64,000 nucleotides of DNA from JAJDOD01 sp039024895. GTDB lineage: Bacteria; Pseudomonadota; Alphaproteobacteria; Rhodobacterales; Rhodobacteraceae. Both the position numbers and the translations under genes were made by a program. How positions within the stretch are numbered: position 1 is the stretch's first letter; each line of letters begins with the position of its first letter. The notes beneath the pieces were generated by a model that saw only the letters and a program-made list of their open reading frames with translations, did not search any database and was not told where the DNA came from. The stretch is taken from contig JBCCPJ010000006.1 of the NCBI GenBank assembly GCA_039024895.1, forward strand, positions 62,001 to 126,000, in the 5' to 3' direction. Below are positions 17,233 to 27,308 of the stretch, piece after piece.

Positions 17233-17835
17233 ATGTGGTTGAAGTATTTTCTTGTTCCGGCTGCATTTGTGTAGGCAACTGCCGTGACTGCGGTCGGCGA
17301 TGTGAGACCCATTCATGCTGTCTTTATAAATCCAGGCGATGACACCGGTTTTTGGAGGGATTCGAGTTCGGTTGTGATGATTGCGGCATGAAAGCTCGAC
17401 ATGTCGGTCGAGACTGCGCTCGAGCGCATCGAGATAGATGCGATTTGGGTCGTAAATGACGAGATTGCGCTTGCCACAAGGCGAGCCGTCGATGCCTGCG
17501 GAGAGCGCTGTACTGACACCGTAATTTCCGATCTGAATTGGTCCCGTGACGGTGTAGTCTCAGTCCGACGAGGCTAACTGGTCTCAACGCGTGGAGGCCG
17601 CTTCCTGGCGGGCGGCGTTGCCATTTCTTGCATAAGTACAGCTTTAGAAGACCAAGTATTGGGTGCCGAAATTTCCTTGGAAATGGCATTGATAAACTCC
17701 TCGAACGTTGACGCACTTGCGGATGTGTTGACCAGTCGAGATAGGGAGGTCTTGGATTTCGGGCGTCTTGGTCACGAAATTTTGCTTGGTTCAGCTGAAA
17801 CAGAAACCGTCAGGAACCTTTTCGAATCCAGATAA
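17233..17835 (+). pseudogene. Periplasmic substrate-binding protein (copy 2), three stops and an internal deletion
   Basis: Three bases after copy 1, one continuous frame from an ATG at 17233 reads a signal-like MWLKYFLVPAAFV, TAG (17272), then HAVFINPGDDTGFWRDSS, TGA (17389), then IALATRRAVDACGE and LNWSRDGVVSVRRG, TAA (17578), and on to a final stop at 17833. It parallels copy 1 (VFINPGDDTGFW against LFVNPGFAHGFW; GGRFLAGGVA against GGYFISGAWA). It lacks about 160 codons corresponding to the middle of copy 1. It is therefore an old tandem duplicate that has decayed further. Reading TGA as selenocysteine is excluded by the other two stops. Confidence 0.72.
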
Positions 17836-18336
17836 GTGGAGTGAAAGACGACTGACGTCTGTGGAGCTATGGAGTAACGGCACGGCTCGTAGCGAATTTT
17901 GGCGTCTTGAGACGCAAAGGGCAAGAACAGCTGCAGCGACGCTACGGTACCCAAAAAATGCCTCGCGCCCAACTCAGCTTGTGGCAACCAACTTCGTAGG
18001 GCGTGTTCAGGGTGACGTCTAAGCACTTGGATATCAGATTTGACGGGTAGCCTTACAAACCGGTCAATGACGTTATTGTCGAGTTCCGGAACGTTCCGAC
18101 TGGAATTGCCCAACAAGAGTGACTGGAATCGGTTTTTGGTTTAACGCCGCAAAACTTCTCAGGCGTTGGCGAATACGCAATGTGTAATTTTCGGTGTCTC
18201 CGCAACCAGTTGCCACTCAGATGGCCGTTGCACGGTGTATAAATTTCAGCTTTAGGTGCTGCACAGACTTCTTTGCTCGGGCTAGCAACCAAAAAACCTA
18301 GTTTTGTGTTCAAACCGGACATTCGGTCCCCAAAAA
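17836..18336. other. Decayed sequence without an intact gene
   Basis: About 500 bases after the second binding-protein remnant. Around 18028-18122 the plus strand gives IRFDG, a TAG, then PYKPVNDVIVEFRNVPTG, which is protein-like and may be one more remnant, but I cannot assign a family. The minus-strand frame 17772-18116 overlaps copy 2 and has no supporting features. The composition is more AT-rich than flanking genes. No repeats or insertion-sequence ends are obvious. Confidence 0.45.
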
Positions 18337-18364
18337 ACGACAAACCCCCGAGCATTGCCGGGGG
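18333..18364 (-). terminator. Rho-independent terminator of rpsU
   Basis: On the minus strand CCCCCG (paired 18359-18364 with 18345-18350, 8-base loop) is followed by TTTGTCGTTTTTTG. Stem plus T-tract lie about 40 bases after the rpsU stop. Confidence 0.8.
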
Positions 18365-18405
18365 TCGTCTCTCTGGACGGAAACCCGTCCCAATGTTCAG
18401 AAAAC

Positions 18406-18612
18406 CTAGAGCATGCCTTCGCGCTGTGCCTTTTTACGGGCAAGCTTGCGGGCGCGGCGAATTGCTTCAGCCTTTTCACGGGCTTTCTTTTCGCTGGGCT
18501 TCTCGAAATGCTGCCGAAGCTTCATTTCGCGGAAGACGCCCTCACGCTGAAGTTTCTTTTTCAGGGCACGAAGCGCCTGATCGACGTTGTTGTCGCGAAC
18601 ACTGACCTGCAT
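18406..18612 (-). CDS. rpsU: 30S ribosomal protein S21
   Basis: A 68-residue basic small-subunit protein: MQVSVRDNNVDQALRALKKKLQREG, then the arginine/lysine-rich tail KKAREKAEAIRRARKLARKK. S21 sits near the anti-Shine-Dalgarno of 16S rRNA and aids initiation. Length is typical of alphaproteobacteria. It has its own terminator and is divergent from a COQ9-family gene 108 bases away. Confidence 0.96.
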   Translation of the reverse strand: MQVSVRDNNVDQALRALKKKLQREGVFREMKLRQHFEKPSEKKAREKAEAIRRARKLARKKAQREGML

Positions 18613-18720
18613 GTGGTTGTCACCACCTTTCTAAGTTAGAGTTGTGCAAAATCTGCAGGAGGTGGGCGTATAGCAAGCTCGCATTAGCTTGTCCACTACT
18701 GGGACCACAGGAGTTTAACA

Positions 18721-19383
18721 ATGTCGCTTGATGCTCTTCTAAATGCCGCCTTGCCCCATGTTGCCTTTGACGGCTGGTCCGAGGCCAGTTTCAAGGCAGC
18801 CTGCCGGGACTTAGAATTGACCGACGCAGAGGCGCGGTCATTTGCGCCACGCGGAGCGATCGACCTCGCGGTGGCGTACCATCGGCGTGGCGACGCCGCG
18901 ATGGTTGAAAAGCTGGCAGATATGGACATGCGCGAAATGTCCATTCGTGAGAAGGTTGCGACCGCACTGCGCATCCGTCTGAGTGTTATGGATGACCGGG
19001 AAGCGGTGCGCCGTGCATCCACCTTGTTCTCCCTGCCCATGCATGCAACCGAAGGCGGCAAGCTGGTGTGGGAGACGTCAGATCACATCTGGAAAACACT
19101 TGGAGATGAAAGCCGTGACGGCAATTGGTACTCAAAGCGTGCCATACTATCGGGTGTTTGGGGAGCGACGGTGCTGTACTGGTTGGGGGACGATAGTGCG
19201 GGATACGCGGATACCCATGAGTTCATCGACCGTCGTATTGAAGACGTGATGCGATTTGAGAAGTTAAAGAGCCAGTTGAAAGATAATCCGCTGACGAAGC
19301 CGTTTATGCAGATGCAAGAAGCGGTCATGGGCCGAATGAAGGCGCCAGGTCCCCGCGATGATGTGCCTGGTGCGCGACTCTGA
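18721..19383 (+). CDS. COQ9 family ubiquinone biosynthesis protein
   Basis: A 220-residue protein of the COQ9 family. In eukaryotes COQ9 binds lipid and presents intermediates to COQ7 in ubiquinone synthesis; bacterial members are thought to do the same. The TetR-like N-terminal half (LNAALPHVAFDGWSEASFKAACRDLEL) and the C-terminal YWLGDDSAGYADTHEFIDRRI are typical. A quinone oxidoreductase gene starts one base after its stop, consistent with a quinone-related unit. It is probably peripherally membrane associated. Confidence 0.9.
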   Translation: MSLDALLNAALPHVAFDGWSEASFKAACRDLELTDAEARSFAPRGAIDLAVAYHRRGDAAMVEKLADMDMREMSIREKVATALRIRLSVMDDREAVRRASTLFSLPMHATEGGKLVWETSDHIWKTLGDESRDGNWYSKRAILSGVWGATVLYWLGDDSAGYADTHEFIDRRIEDVMRFEKLKSQLKDNPLTKPFMQMQEAVMGRMKAPGPRDDVPGARL

Positions 19384-19384
19384 C

Positions 19385-20359
19385 ATGAAAGCAGTCGAAA
19401 TTGAGATGCCCGGCGGACCGGAGGTTTTGCAGCTTCACGAGCGTGCCGTGCCTGAACCGCGCTATGGTGAAATTCGACTGCGCGTTGCTTACGCCGGCGT
19501 CAATCGCCCTGATGCGCTTCAACGTAATGGTGCGTACGATCCCCCTCCAGGTGCGTCAGCCGTTCTGGGCCTTGAGGCGTCCGGGACAATCGATGCTGTC
19601 GGCCCTGGCGTGACAGAGTGGAATCCCGGCGATCAAGTTTGTGCCCTCTTGCCCGGCGGTGGCTATGCGGAATACGCGGTCACGCCGGCCGCCCATTGCT
19701 TGCCCGTACCGCAAGGGATGAGCTTGGCGCAGGCGGCGTGTTTGCCGGAAACGTATTTCACCGTTTGGACCAATGTCATCCAGCGCGGCGAATTGCGGGC
19801 AGGAGAGACATTTTTGGTTCACGGAGGAACGAGCGGGATTGGCACGACGGCAATCCAGCTCGCAAATGTACTTGGTGCACGGGTCTTTGCCACCGCGGGT
19901 TCGGACGAAAAGTGTCGGGTCTGCGAAAAACTGGGTGCAGAACGAGGCATCAACTATCGTGATGAAGACTTTGTGTCCGTTCTCAAGGATGCGGGCCGGG
20001 CTGATCTCATTCTTGACATGGTCGGTGGCGACTATATTCCACGTAATATTAAAGCGTTGAAAGAAGAGGGGCGGTTGGTCTTCATTGCATTTCTCGGTGG
20101 GCCAAAGGTTGCCGTGAACTTCGCTGAAGTGATGGTTCGGCGACTTACTGTCACGGGGTCAACGCTGCGACCTCAATCAACCCTCGCTAAAGCCCGCATC
20201 GCGGCAGAGCTCCGTCGCGAAGTTTGGCCGTTGCTCGAAGCCGGGCGGATTGCACCGATCATGGATCAAACCTTCCCGTTGGAAAGTGTTGTGGCTGCCC
20301 ATGAAGCGCTAGAGGCCGATCATATCGGCAAGATCGTTCTGAAGGTTGCCGGCGAATGA
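19385..20359 (+). CDS. NAD(P)H quinone oxidoreductase family (zinc-free MDR)
   Basis: A 324-residue medium-chain dehydrogenase/reductase of the quinone oxidoreductase (QOR/PIG3) group, reducing quinones with NAD(P)H. Begins MKAVEIEMPGGPEVLQL; the catalytic-domain GVNRPDALQRNGAYDPPPGAS and the Rossmann motif LVHGGTSGIGTTAIQLANVLGARVF are characteristic, and the structural zinc cysteines are absent. The ATG at 19385, one base after the coq9 stop, is preferred to an upstream ATG that overlaps coq9. Its end overlaps the next gene by four bases (ATGA), so three genes form one unit. Confidence 0.9.
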   Translation: MKAVEIEMPGGPEVLQLHERAVPEPRYGEIRLRVAYAGVNRPDALQRNGAYDPPPGASAVLGLEASGTIDAVGPGVTEWNPGDQVCALLPGGGYAEYAVTPAAHCLPVPQGMSLAQAACLPETYFTVWTNVIQRGELRAGETFLVHGGTSGIGTTAIQLANVLGARVFATAGSDEKCRVCEKLGAERGINYRDEDFVSVLKDAGRADLILDMVGGDYIPRNIKALKEEGRLVFIAFLGGPKVAVNFAEVMVRRLTVTGSTLRPQSTLAKARIAAELRREVWPLLEAGRIAPIMDQTFPLESVVAAHEALEADHIGKIVLKVAGE

Positions 20360-20649
20360 CCCGAGCGCTTTGGGCAGTCGCCCTGGGCTACCCATTAGGA
20401 CTGGTTGCCCTTGCGTATGTTTTGATGCGTCGCGATCCTGATCTGCTTTTCGATCCGTATTACATGATGGGCACAATTGCCTTGGCGCCCGCATTTTGTC
20501 TGAGTGTCGTTTTCGTGATTGGGCGAGGCGATCCCGCGCCAAATCGTATTTTGACAGTGCTTACCGGGATATGGGTTCTCATCGTAAGCGGCGCGCATCT
20601 TTGGTTCGTAAGTCTTATGGTGCGCACAGCACTACCGGATGGGCTCTAG
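20356..20649 (+). CDS. Small integral membrane protein
   Basis: A 97-residue protein with three hydrophobic segments (about 5-23, 38-56, 65-88) and a short loop RRDPDLLFDPYY after the first. It overlaps the quinone oxidoreductase stop by 4 bases, so it is translationally coupled to it. Its 3' end overlaps the convergent RNase T2 gene by 18 bases. No family is recognised; a role linked to membrane quinones is only a guess from position. Confidence 0.75.
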   Translation: MTRALWAVALGYPLGLVALAYVLMRRDPDLLFDPYYMMGTIALAPAFCLSVVFVIGRGDPAPNRILTVLTGIWVLIVSGAHLWFVSLMVRTALPDGL

Positions 20650-21261
20650 AAGCGCGTCGGTTGAGCGACAGTCCCTGACAACGTCGATACCGCACTCACG
20701 GGGCTCTAGCTGGCGCGTCAAACAAATGCGCGCTTCTTGGACCCGTCCGGACTTGCAGGTGATCGTAATCCCGTCGGCTGTGAGCGCTTCGTTTTCCTCC
20801 AGAAAAGCCTGTTCAATCACTTTTGCCGGGACACGCACGGGATCGGTGAGTTTTCGAAGGAGTTCTGGGCGGGTGACACGGCCATACGCCTCCCGCGACA
20901 AACGATAGTAGTCATCGGCCGTTAGCCCTGTGCAGCGGCCGTGTTTGTTCCATTGATGCCAGGCATTGCCAGAAGAGCCGAAAAGATCAGCCTCGCTTCT
21001 GGTATCTGATCGCGAAGGATTGCGAGCGGCTGTTGGGCAGTAGCTGGGCCAGCCGTTTTCATATTGCGGCCAAAGACCGTGCAAAACCCAGCCAAAATCT
21101 GTGTCGGGTTCGCATTGGGGGGAGTTGCGGGCGTCACCCTCTAGGGCACACCAAGTGGGTGACCAGGATAGGGCCATGACGTAATAGTCGAAGTCCCCTG
21201 CTTGCTCTCCCTCCGCCAGCGCCGCGCCTGTCGTAATCAGCAATAGCCCCAGTACCCGCAT
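20632..21261 (-). CDS. Ribonuclease T2 family protein, secreted
   Basis: A 209-residue protein with a signal peptide ending near ALAEG. It belongs to the RNase T2 family, which cleaves RNA to 2',3'-cyclic nucleotides in the periplasm. Both active-site blocks are visible: GWVLHGLWPQYE (catalytic His about residue 61) and WHQWNKHGRC (His about 107). In the second block the usual HEW glutamate is Q103. Cysteines are numerous, as expected for a disulfide-rich enzyme. The ATG at 21261 has GAGGG at good spacing; a GTG two codons earlier is possible. A cyclic-nucleotide phosphodiesterase gene about 9 kb away could use its products. Confidence 0.88.
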   Translation of the reverse strand: MRVLGLLLITTGAALAEGEQAGDFDYYVMALSWSPTWCALEGDARNSPQCEPDTDFGWVLHGLWPQYENGWPSYCPTAARNPSRSDTRSEADLFGSSGNAWHQWNKHGRCTGLTADDYYRLSREAYGRVTRPELLRKLTDPVRVPAKVIEQAFLEENEALTADGITITCKSGRVQEARICLTRQLEPRECGIDVVRDCRSTDALLEPIR

Positions 21262-21381
21262 TGACACTTCCCTCTCAGCCTTTCAGCGACTATATACCGT
21301 GTCACTCCCCGAAATTCGAGGATAGGTCCACCCGGATCAGCCGATTTCCGGCATTGCAATAGATTTGTCAGGAGACACCGT

Positions 21382-22146
21382 ATGAGCAAACCGATCATGG
21401 CCAAAGCAACCGCCGTTTGGCTGGTTGAGAACACCACGATCAGCTTCAAGCAAATCGCAGATTTTTGCGGTCTGCACGAGCTGGAGGTGCAGGGAATTGC
21501 CGACGGTGATGTGGCGACGGGCGTAAAGGGGTTCGATCCGCTTAGTAACAACCAGCTGACACAAGACGAAATCGATGCGGCTGAAAAGGACCCGTTACAC
21601 AAGCTAAAGCTCAAGTTTAATGCGGCTGCCGTGGGTGAGGAAAAGCGTCGCGGTCCGCGATACACCCCGCTGTCTAAGCGTCAGGACCGTCCCGCCTCAA
21701 TCCTTTGGTTGGTCAAGTTTCATCCTGAGTTGACCGATGGCCAGATTTCCAAGCTTGTTGGTACCACCAAGCCTACCATTCAATCGATCCGTGATCGGAC
21801 GCACTGGAACATTTCAAACATTCAGCCGATCGACCCTGTCGCGTTGGGTCTCTGCAAGCAAACCGAACTGGATGCCGCAGTTCAAAAGGCGGCAGCAAAG
21901 AAAGCGCGTGACGGTGAAGTTATGTCCGACGAAGAGCGTCGTAAGCTTGTGTCGACGGAGCAATCTCTGGAGGGCGACCCGGAGCCGAAAATTCCCACGG
22001 CAATTTCAGGTCTTGAGACGTTCACGCTCGGTGATGCACCGGAAGACGAGAACAAGGACGATATCCCTGATGCGGATAGCTTTTTCAACCTGCCGGACGG
22101 TGATGACCAGCCCGATGTCGACGATCAGAACGAAGGCTCGCGCTGA
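21382..22146 (+). CDS. trcR: Cell-cycle transcriptional regulator TrcR (DUF1013)
   Basis: A 254-residue DUF1013 protein, an alphaproteobacterial family named TrcR. It opens MSKPIMAKATAVWLVENTTISFKQIADFCGLHELEVQ, a helix-turn-helix-like unit, and has a second one, ASILWLVKFHPELTDGQISKLVGTTKPTIQSIRDRTHW (about 110-150). The acidic C-terminal tail (DDIPDADSFFNLPDGDDQPD) is low-complexity. RNA-polymerase association and cell-cycle regulation are family knowledge, not visible here. Single gene with its own upstream region. Confidence 0.87.
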   Translation: MSKPIMAKATAVWLVENTTISFKQIADFCGLHELEVQGIADGDVATGVKGFDPLSNNQLTQDEIDAAEKDPLHKLKLKFNAAAVGEEKRRGPRYTPLSKRQDRPASILWLVKFHPELTDGQISKLVGTTKPTIQSIRDRTHWNISNIQPIDPVALGLCKQTELDAAVQKAAAKKARDGEVMSDEERRKLVSTEQSLEGDPEPKIPTAISGLETFTLGDAPEDENKDDIPDADSFFNLPDGDDQPDVDDQNEGSR

Positions 22147-22257
22147 GCGCGTCGCCCTTGCCGACCTCAGGCTGGTTCAGTTGAAGGGACTGAAGGCCTG
22201 AGATCGGGCGAAGCACTCGTCACACAACCAAGTAACTCAAGACGATCACACACACTT

Positions 22258-22282
22258 GCCGAATTTTCGGCGTGTTTTATTT
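22258..22282 (+). terminator. Possible terminator after trcR
   Basis: GCCGA-ATTT-TCGGC at 22258-22271 is followed by GTGTTTTATTTAA. The stem is short (5 bp), but the T-rich tail supports termination about 110 bases after the trcR stop. Confidence 0.45.
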
Positions 22283-22377
22283 AACTTCATTAAAGTGACA
22301 TTAGTTTGGCTACTGCAGGGGAATTTTCAGCAGAGATGCTGCAAAACTGACGTGTTCCCTGCGCATGGTCTGCAGAT

Positions 22378-22971
22378 TCACACAGATTTCCGGGCCCGAA
22401 GCGCTGCGCCGATGGTACCATCGTCGAGATAGTCGAGTTCGCCACCAATGGGGACACCTTGTGCAAGCGACGTGACCTTGACGCTGTGTTCCAGTTGTTC
22501 CGCTATGTAATGTGCCGTGGTTTGACCATCCACTGTGGCATTCAAAGCGAGGATCACCTCTGAAATCTCTTCGCTTGCCACGCGGTCCAAAAGCTTTGGG
22601 ATGCGAAGCTCTTCCGGGCCTACAGCGTCAAGTGCCGAGAGCGTGCCGCCCAGTACATGATAGCGCCCTTTAAAAACGCCAGACCGTTCCATCGCCCAGA
22701 GGTCAGCGACATCTTCAACAACACATAGCTCACCGTTGGCACGTTTTTCGCTTAGACAAATATCGCACAGGTCTGCGGTGCAAATGTTACCACAGTTCAG
22801 ACAGGCCCGCGCTGTTTCGGCGACACGCGCCATTGCGTCAGCCAGCGGCATAAGGACCAACGCCCTTTTTTTGACGAGGTGCAAAACTGCACGCCGTGCG
22901 GAGCGGGGACCGAGGCCCGGCAAACGCGCCATAAGCTCAATAAGTTCTTCAAGTTCACTCGGCGCGCTCAC
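22378..22971 (-). CDS. recR: Recombination protein RecR
   Basis: A 197-residue protein that with RecF/RecO loads RecA at single-strand gaps. Visible features: N-terminal helix-hairpin-helix (LPGLGPRSARRAVLHLVKK), the four-cysteine zinc finger CLNCGNICTADLCDIC, the Toprim core (CVVEDVADLWAMERSGVF then YHVLGG) and the C-terminal LEHSVKVTSLAQGVPIGGELDYLDDGT. It starts with GTG overlapping the TGA of the TraB/GumN gene by four bases. It belongs to the dnaX-ybaB-recR group common in bacteria. Confidence 0.97.
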   Translation of the reverse strand: MSAPSELEELIELMARLPGLGPRSARRAVLHLVKKRALVLMPLADAMARVAETARACLNCGNICTADLCDICLSEKRANGELCVVEDVADLWAMERSGVFKGRYHVLGGTLSALDAVGPEELRIPKLLDRVASEEISEVILALNATVDGQTTAHYIAEQLEHSVKVTSLAQGVPIGGELDYLDDGTIGAALRARKSV

Positions 22972-24050
22972 TCCGCTTCTCCGGGCAAGGAAATACGCGT
23001 CACGGTATATCCGCTGCGCCTCAGCATGGCGACCAGCCCATTCGCACCGGGTAGATGCGCAGCTCCTACGGCAACAAAAACGCCGCCAGCATTGAGTTCG
23101 GGCACGAGTTCTTCGAAAAAGCGCTCGTTTCGATCATCTAGCAAGTAGGCGTTTGTCCGCGTTAGCGCCTGTCGCCCGTCTGCCCCGAATACACGGTCCA
23201 GATGCGCAGCGTCCCATGCTGCGAGAAGGCCTAGACGCCCCTCAAGATAGAGTTGGAGCGCGGTGCTTCGCTCTACGGGAGATGTTGGGGGTTCCAGGTA
23301 ACTCGCATAGACCGTTACGATGGCTTTTGCCGTCTCTTCGTCTTCACTCATTGCGGTAAGGAATGCGCCCGGTTCTTCGAGGCCGATGATAGACGCCCCG
23401 GCGACATGACCCAACGTGTGAATGAAGTCGTCCTGAACCGGCAGCGTGCCGCTTGTGAAGTCTTCGCATGGGTCTGACAAAAGCAATTCGGCCAGACCGC
23501 CATAAGTCAGCACGTAAAGCGCATCGTCAAACGTGCCATAGCCATAGAGACGGTCATAGACCCATCCCTCCGCCTCGGGGGAAAGAAACCCAAGGTCGAG
23601 GGGGTCCTGTCCTGCGAAGGGGTCGCCGGGGTCACGATATCGGCCTGGAAGATCATACTGCATCAGGAAACTCGTCCGATCCGGAAACGTGAAGTCGATT
23701 TCCAGCGCAACAGCGCGCGCATTTGCGATTTCGGATTTCACTACGTCCGGCAGATCGAGAATTTCTCGCGATGACACGTGAAAAGTGCCCCAAAGATGAG
23801 ATGTTGTCCCATCAGGCGTTTCCACCTTCCAAAACCGACCGGTGCTATTGGGAATTGCGGAAGCCGCTTGTTCGATGGCCGCCATGTCATAGGGCGCAAA
23901 GCTCGCAGCCTGGATAGGACGCGGCGGCGCCTCACAATACGCCGGCGTGGCCCAATCCTGAGCAGTAGCGACTGCTGGAAAGGCTGCAAAAACAGCCGTC
24001 GCCACAGCCGCTGAAAGCTTTGGCGCCAATTCGGGGTTTTGCTTATTCAT
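22968..24050 (-). CDS. TraB/GumN family protein, exported
   Basis: A 360-residue protein with an N-terminal signal peptide (AAVATAVFAAFPAVATAQ). It matches the TraB/GumN family by HLWGTFHVSS near residue 86 and the C-terminal GAAHLPGANGLVAML, the paired G-x-x-H motifs proposed to be metal-binding or protease-like. Family function is unsettled (Tiki-like metalloprotease fold). It is placed between ybaB and recR in one transcription unit and overlaps recR by four bases. Likely periplasmic or membrane-attached. Confidence 0.85.
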   Translation of the reverse strand: MNKQNPELAPKLSAAVATAVFAAFPAVATAQDWATPAYCEAPPRPIQAASFAPYDMAAIEQAASAIPNSTGRFWKVETPDGTTSHLWGTFHVSSREILDLPDVVKSEIANARAVALEIDFTFPDRTSFLMQYDLPGRYRDPGDPFAGQDPLDLGFLSPEAEGWVYDRLYGYGTFDDALYVLTYGGLAELLLSDPCEDFTSGTLPVQDDFIHTLGHVAGASIIGLEEPGAFLTAMSEDEETAKAIVTVYASYLEPPTSPVERSTALQLYLEGRLGLLAAWDAAHLDRVFGADGRQALTRTNAYLLDDRNERFFEELVPELNAGGVFVAVGAAHLPGANGLVAMLRRSGYTVTRISLPGEAE

Positions 24051-24095
24051 ATGCGCTGATGGCTCGGTAACCTGTCAAAATGCCGACAACGCGCA

Positions 24096-24440
24096 TTAAA
24101 AGGGCAGCTTCATATCGGCCGGAAGGCCGAGTTCCTCGGTAATCTTGCGCATTTCATCTTGGTTTTTTTCTGCCGCCTTAGATTGCGCGTCCTTAATTGC
24201 GGCAAGGATCAAGTCTTCCACGACTTCCTTCTCGTCCGGATTGAAAATCGTTGGATCGATATCAAGGCCGACCAGCTCACCTTTGGCGGTGGAGGTTGCT
24301 TTGACCAGACCGGCGCCGCTTTCGCCAACCACCGTTATCCGCCCGAGTTCTTCTTGCAGCTCGACCATCTTTGTCTGCATGTCCTGGGCTGCTTTCATCA
24401 TCTTGCCCATATCGGCAAGTCCGCCAAGTCCCTTAAGCAT
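24096..24440 (-). CDS. YbaB/EbfC nucleoid-associated protein
   Basis: A 114-residue protein of the YbaB/EbfC family, small dimeric DNA-binding proteins. Begins MLKGLGGLADMGKMMKAAQDMQTKMVELQEEL, the usual helix, followed by a beta hairpin (ITVVGESGAGLVKATSTAKGELVGLDIDP) and a C-terminal helix. It lies directly after dnaX, the conserved position for this gene, and 45 bases before the TraB/GumN gene. Confidence 0.93.
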   Translation of the reverse strand: MLKGLGGLADMGKMMKAAQDMQTKMVELQEELGRITVVGESGAGLVKATSTAKGELVGLDIDPTIFNPDEKEVVEDLILAAIKDAQSKAAEKNQDEMRKITEELGLPADMKLPF

Positions 24441-24535
24441 CGCGCTCTCCTCTGTCGTTTGTTTCTAGATACGGAGCGCGGCGCTCTGCGGCAAGAAGTG
24501 CAAGGACCTATTTTCTGAAGAAACGGCGACACTCG

Positions 24536-26302
<1,767 letters not shown>

Positions 26303-26363
26303 GGGCCCCGGCGGATTCGTCACCTGCAAAGGTTAAACTGCGGCATCGCAAGGGTCCACCACA

Positions 26364-26600
26364 TCAGCTTGTCAGAAAGCGATATATCTCGTCCTTGAGG
26401 GCGGCTCGCTCTTTGCGAAGCTCGATTTGTGCAACGTCGCCCATGGGTTCAACGTTGGTTTCAGCGCGATGAACCGACCGGTTAACGGCGTGGTAGTCGT
26501 CAAACAGTTTGATGAAATGGGTGTCTGACAGTTTGAGCTGCGAGATCTTCTCTGCGTGCTCAGGGAATTCTGCGACAAGCTCGTGCGGGGTATTTCCCAT
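26364..26600 (-). CDS. YdcH/DUF465 family small protein
   Basis: A 78-residue helical, charged protein matching DUF465: GNTPHELVAEFPEHAEKISQLKLSDTHFIKLFDDYHAVNRSVHRAE and LRKERAALKDEIYRFL. A strong GGAGG precedes the ATG. Function unknown; cytoplasmic. It lies 61 bases upstream of dnaX on the same strand and may share its transcript. Confidence 0.88.
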   Translation of the reverse strand: MGNTPHELVAEFPEHAEKISQLKLSDTHFIKLFDDYHAVNRSVHRAETNVEPMGDVAQIELRKERAALKDEIYRFLTS

Positions 26601-26786
26601 GGTGGCCTCCTTTGGATGTCCAAAATTTCCAACAAATGGCCACTACCGTCTCTGATCTGAATCAAGTCTCAGCCTAGTCCCTCCAGTTATCGGTCGCTTA
26701 GTGGCTGGGGAGAAAAAAGCGGCTTGGTTTTGTCGCCTGCTTTTTGGATCTATGCTGCTTGCCGATGAACTCTAAATGCAACCTGA

Positions 26787-27308
26787 ATGACAATGTCGTC
26801 ACCAAGCTACCAGATCGCCGAACTCCCTTGCCGGAATGGCTGGCTCGGTATCGCGCCGATGCCCGGGCGCAAAAATGCCTACGAATTTGATTTATCATCG
26901 ATTTTGCGATGGCAGGCTAACCTTGTATTGACGATGACCACGCAGCACGAGTTTAAACGCGCGGGTGCCGAGGCGATGGCATCTGACCTCGAAGCCTGCG
27001 GTGTTGGCTGGCGACATTTACCGATCCCGGATTTTGGTGCGCCGCCGCCGGAGGTGGCGGCGCTTTGGCCTGAGGTTTCGGCTGAGGCGCACGCCCTTTT
27101 GGAACAAGGCAGGCGTGTTCTAGCGCACTGTTTCGGCGGATGTGGCCGGTCCGGCATGGCGCTTTTGCGCTTGATGGTTGAGGCGGGCGAAGACGCGGAC
27201 CCGGCGCTCGCCCGACTGCGTGATGCGCGCCCCTGCGCCGTTGAAACCGAAGCACAGAAAGCCTGGGCGTCGATCCCCATGTTCGAGCGATGTGGCTGGT
27301 CAAGATGA
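26787..27308 (+). CDS. Dual-specificity / tyrosine phosphatase-like protein
   Basis: A 173-residue cysteine phosphatase. The P-loop HCFGGCGRSG fits HC-x5-R-S/T (C115, R121), and PIPDFGAP supplies the probable general acid D82. The fold resembles CDKN3-type dual-specificity phosphatases. An in-frame ATG two codons later is an alternative start. The 3' end overlaps the next membrane-protein gene (ATGA), suggesting coupled translation. The substrate is unknown. Confidence 0.85.
   Translation: MTMSSPSYQIAELPCRNGWLGIAPMPGRKNAYEFDLSSILRWQANLVLTMTTQHEFKRAGAEAMASDLEACGVGWRHLPIPDFGAPPPEVAALWPEVSAEAHALLEQGRRVLAHCFGGCGRSGMALLRLMVEAGEDADPALARLRDARPCAVETEAQKAWASIPMFERCGWSR

Noticed and set aside
17233..17835. 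TGA at 17389 read as selenocysteine
   Set aside because: The same frame also has TAG (17272) and TAA (17578), and a large internal segment is missing, so it is a pseudogene.
17772..18116. 114-residue minus-strand frame in the decay zone
   Set aside because: It is antisense to the second binding-protein remnant, shows no recognisable motif, and is probably chance.
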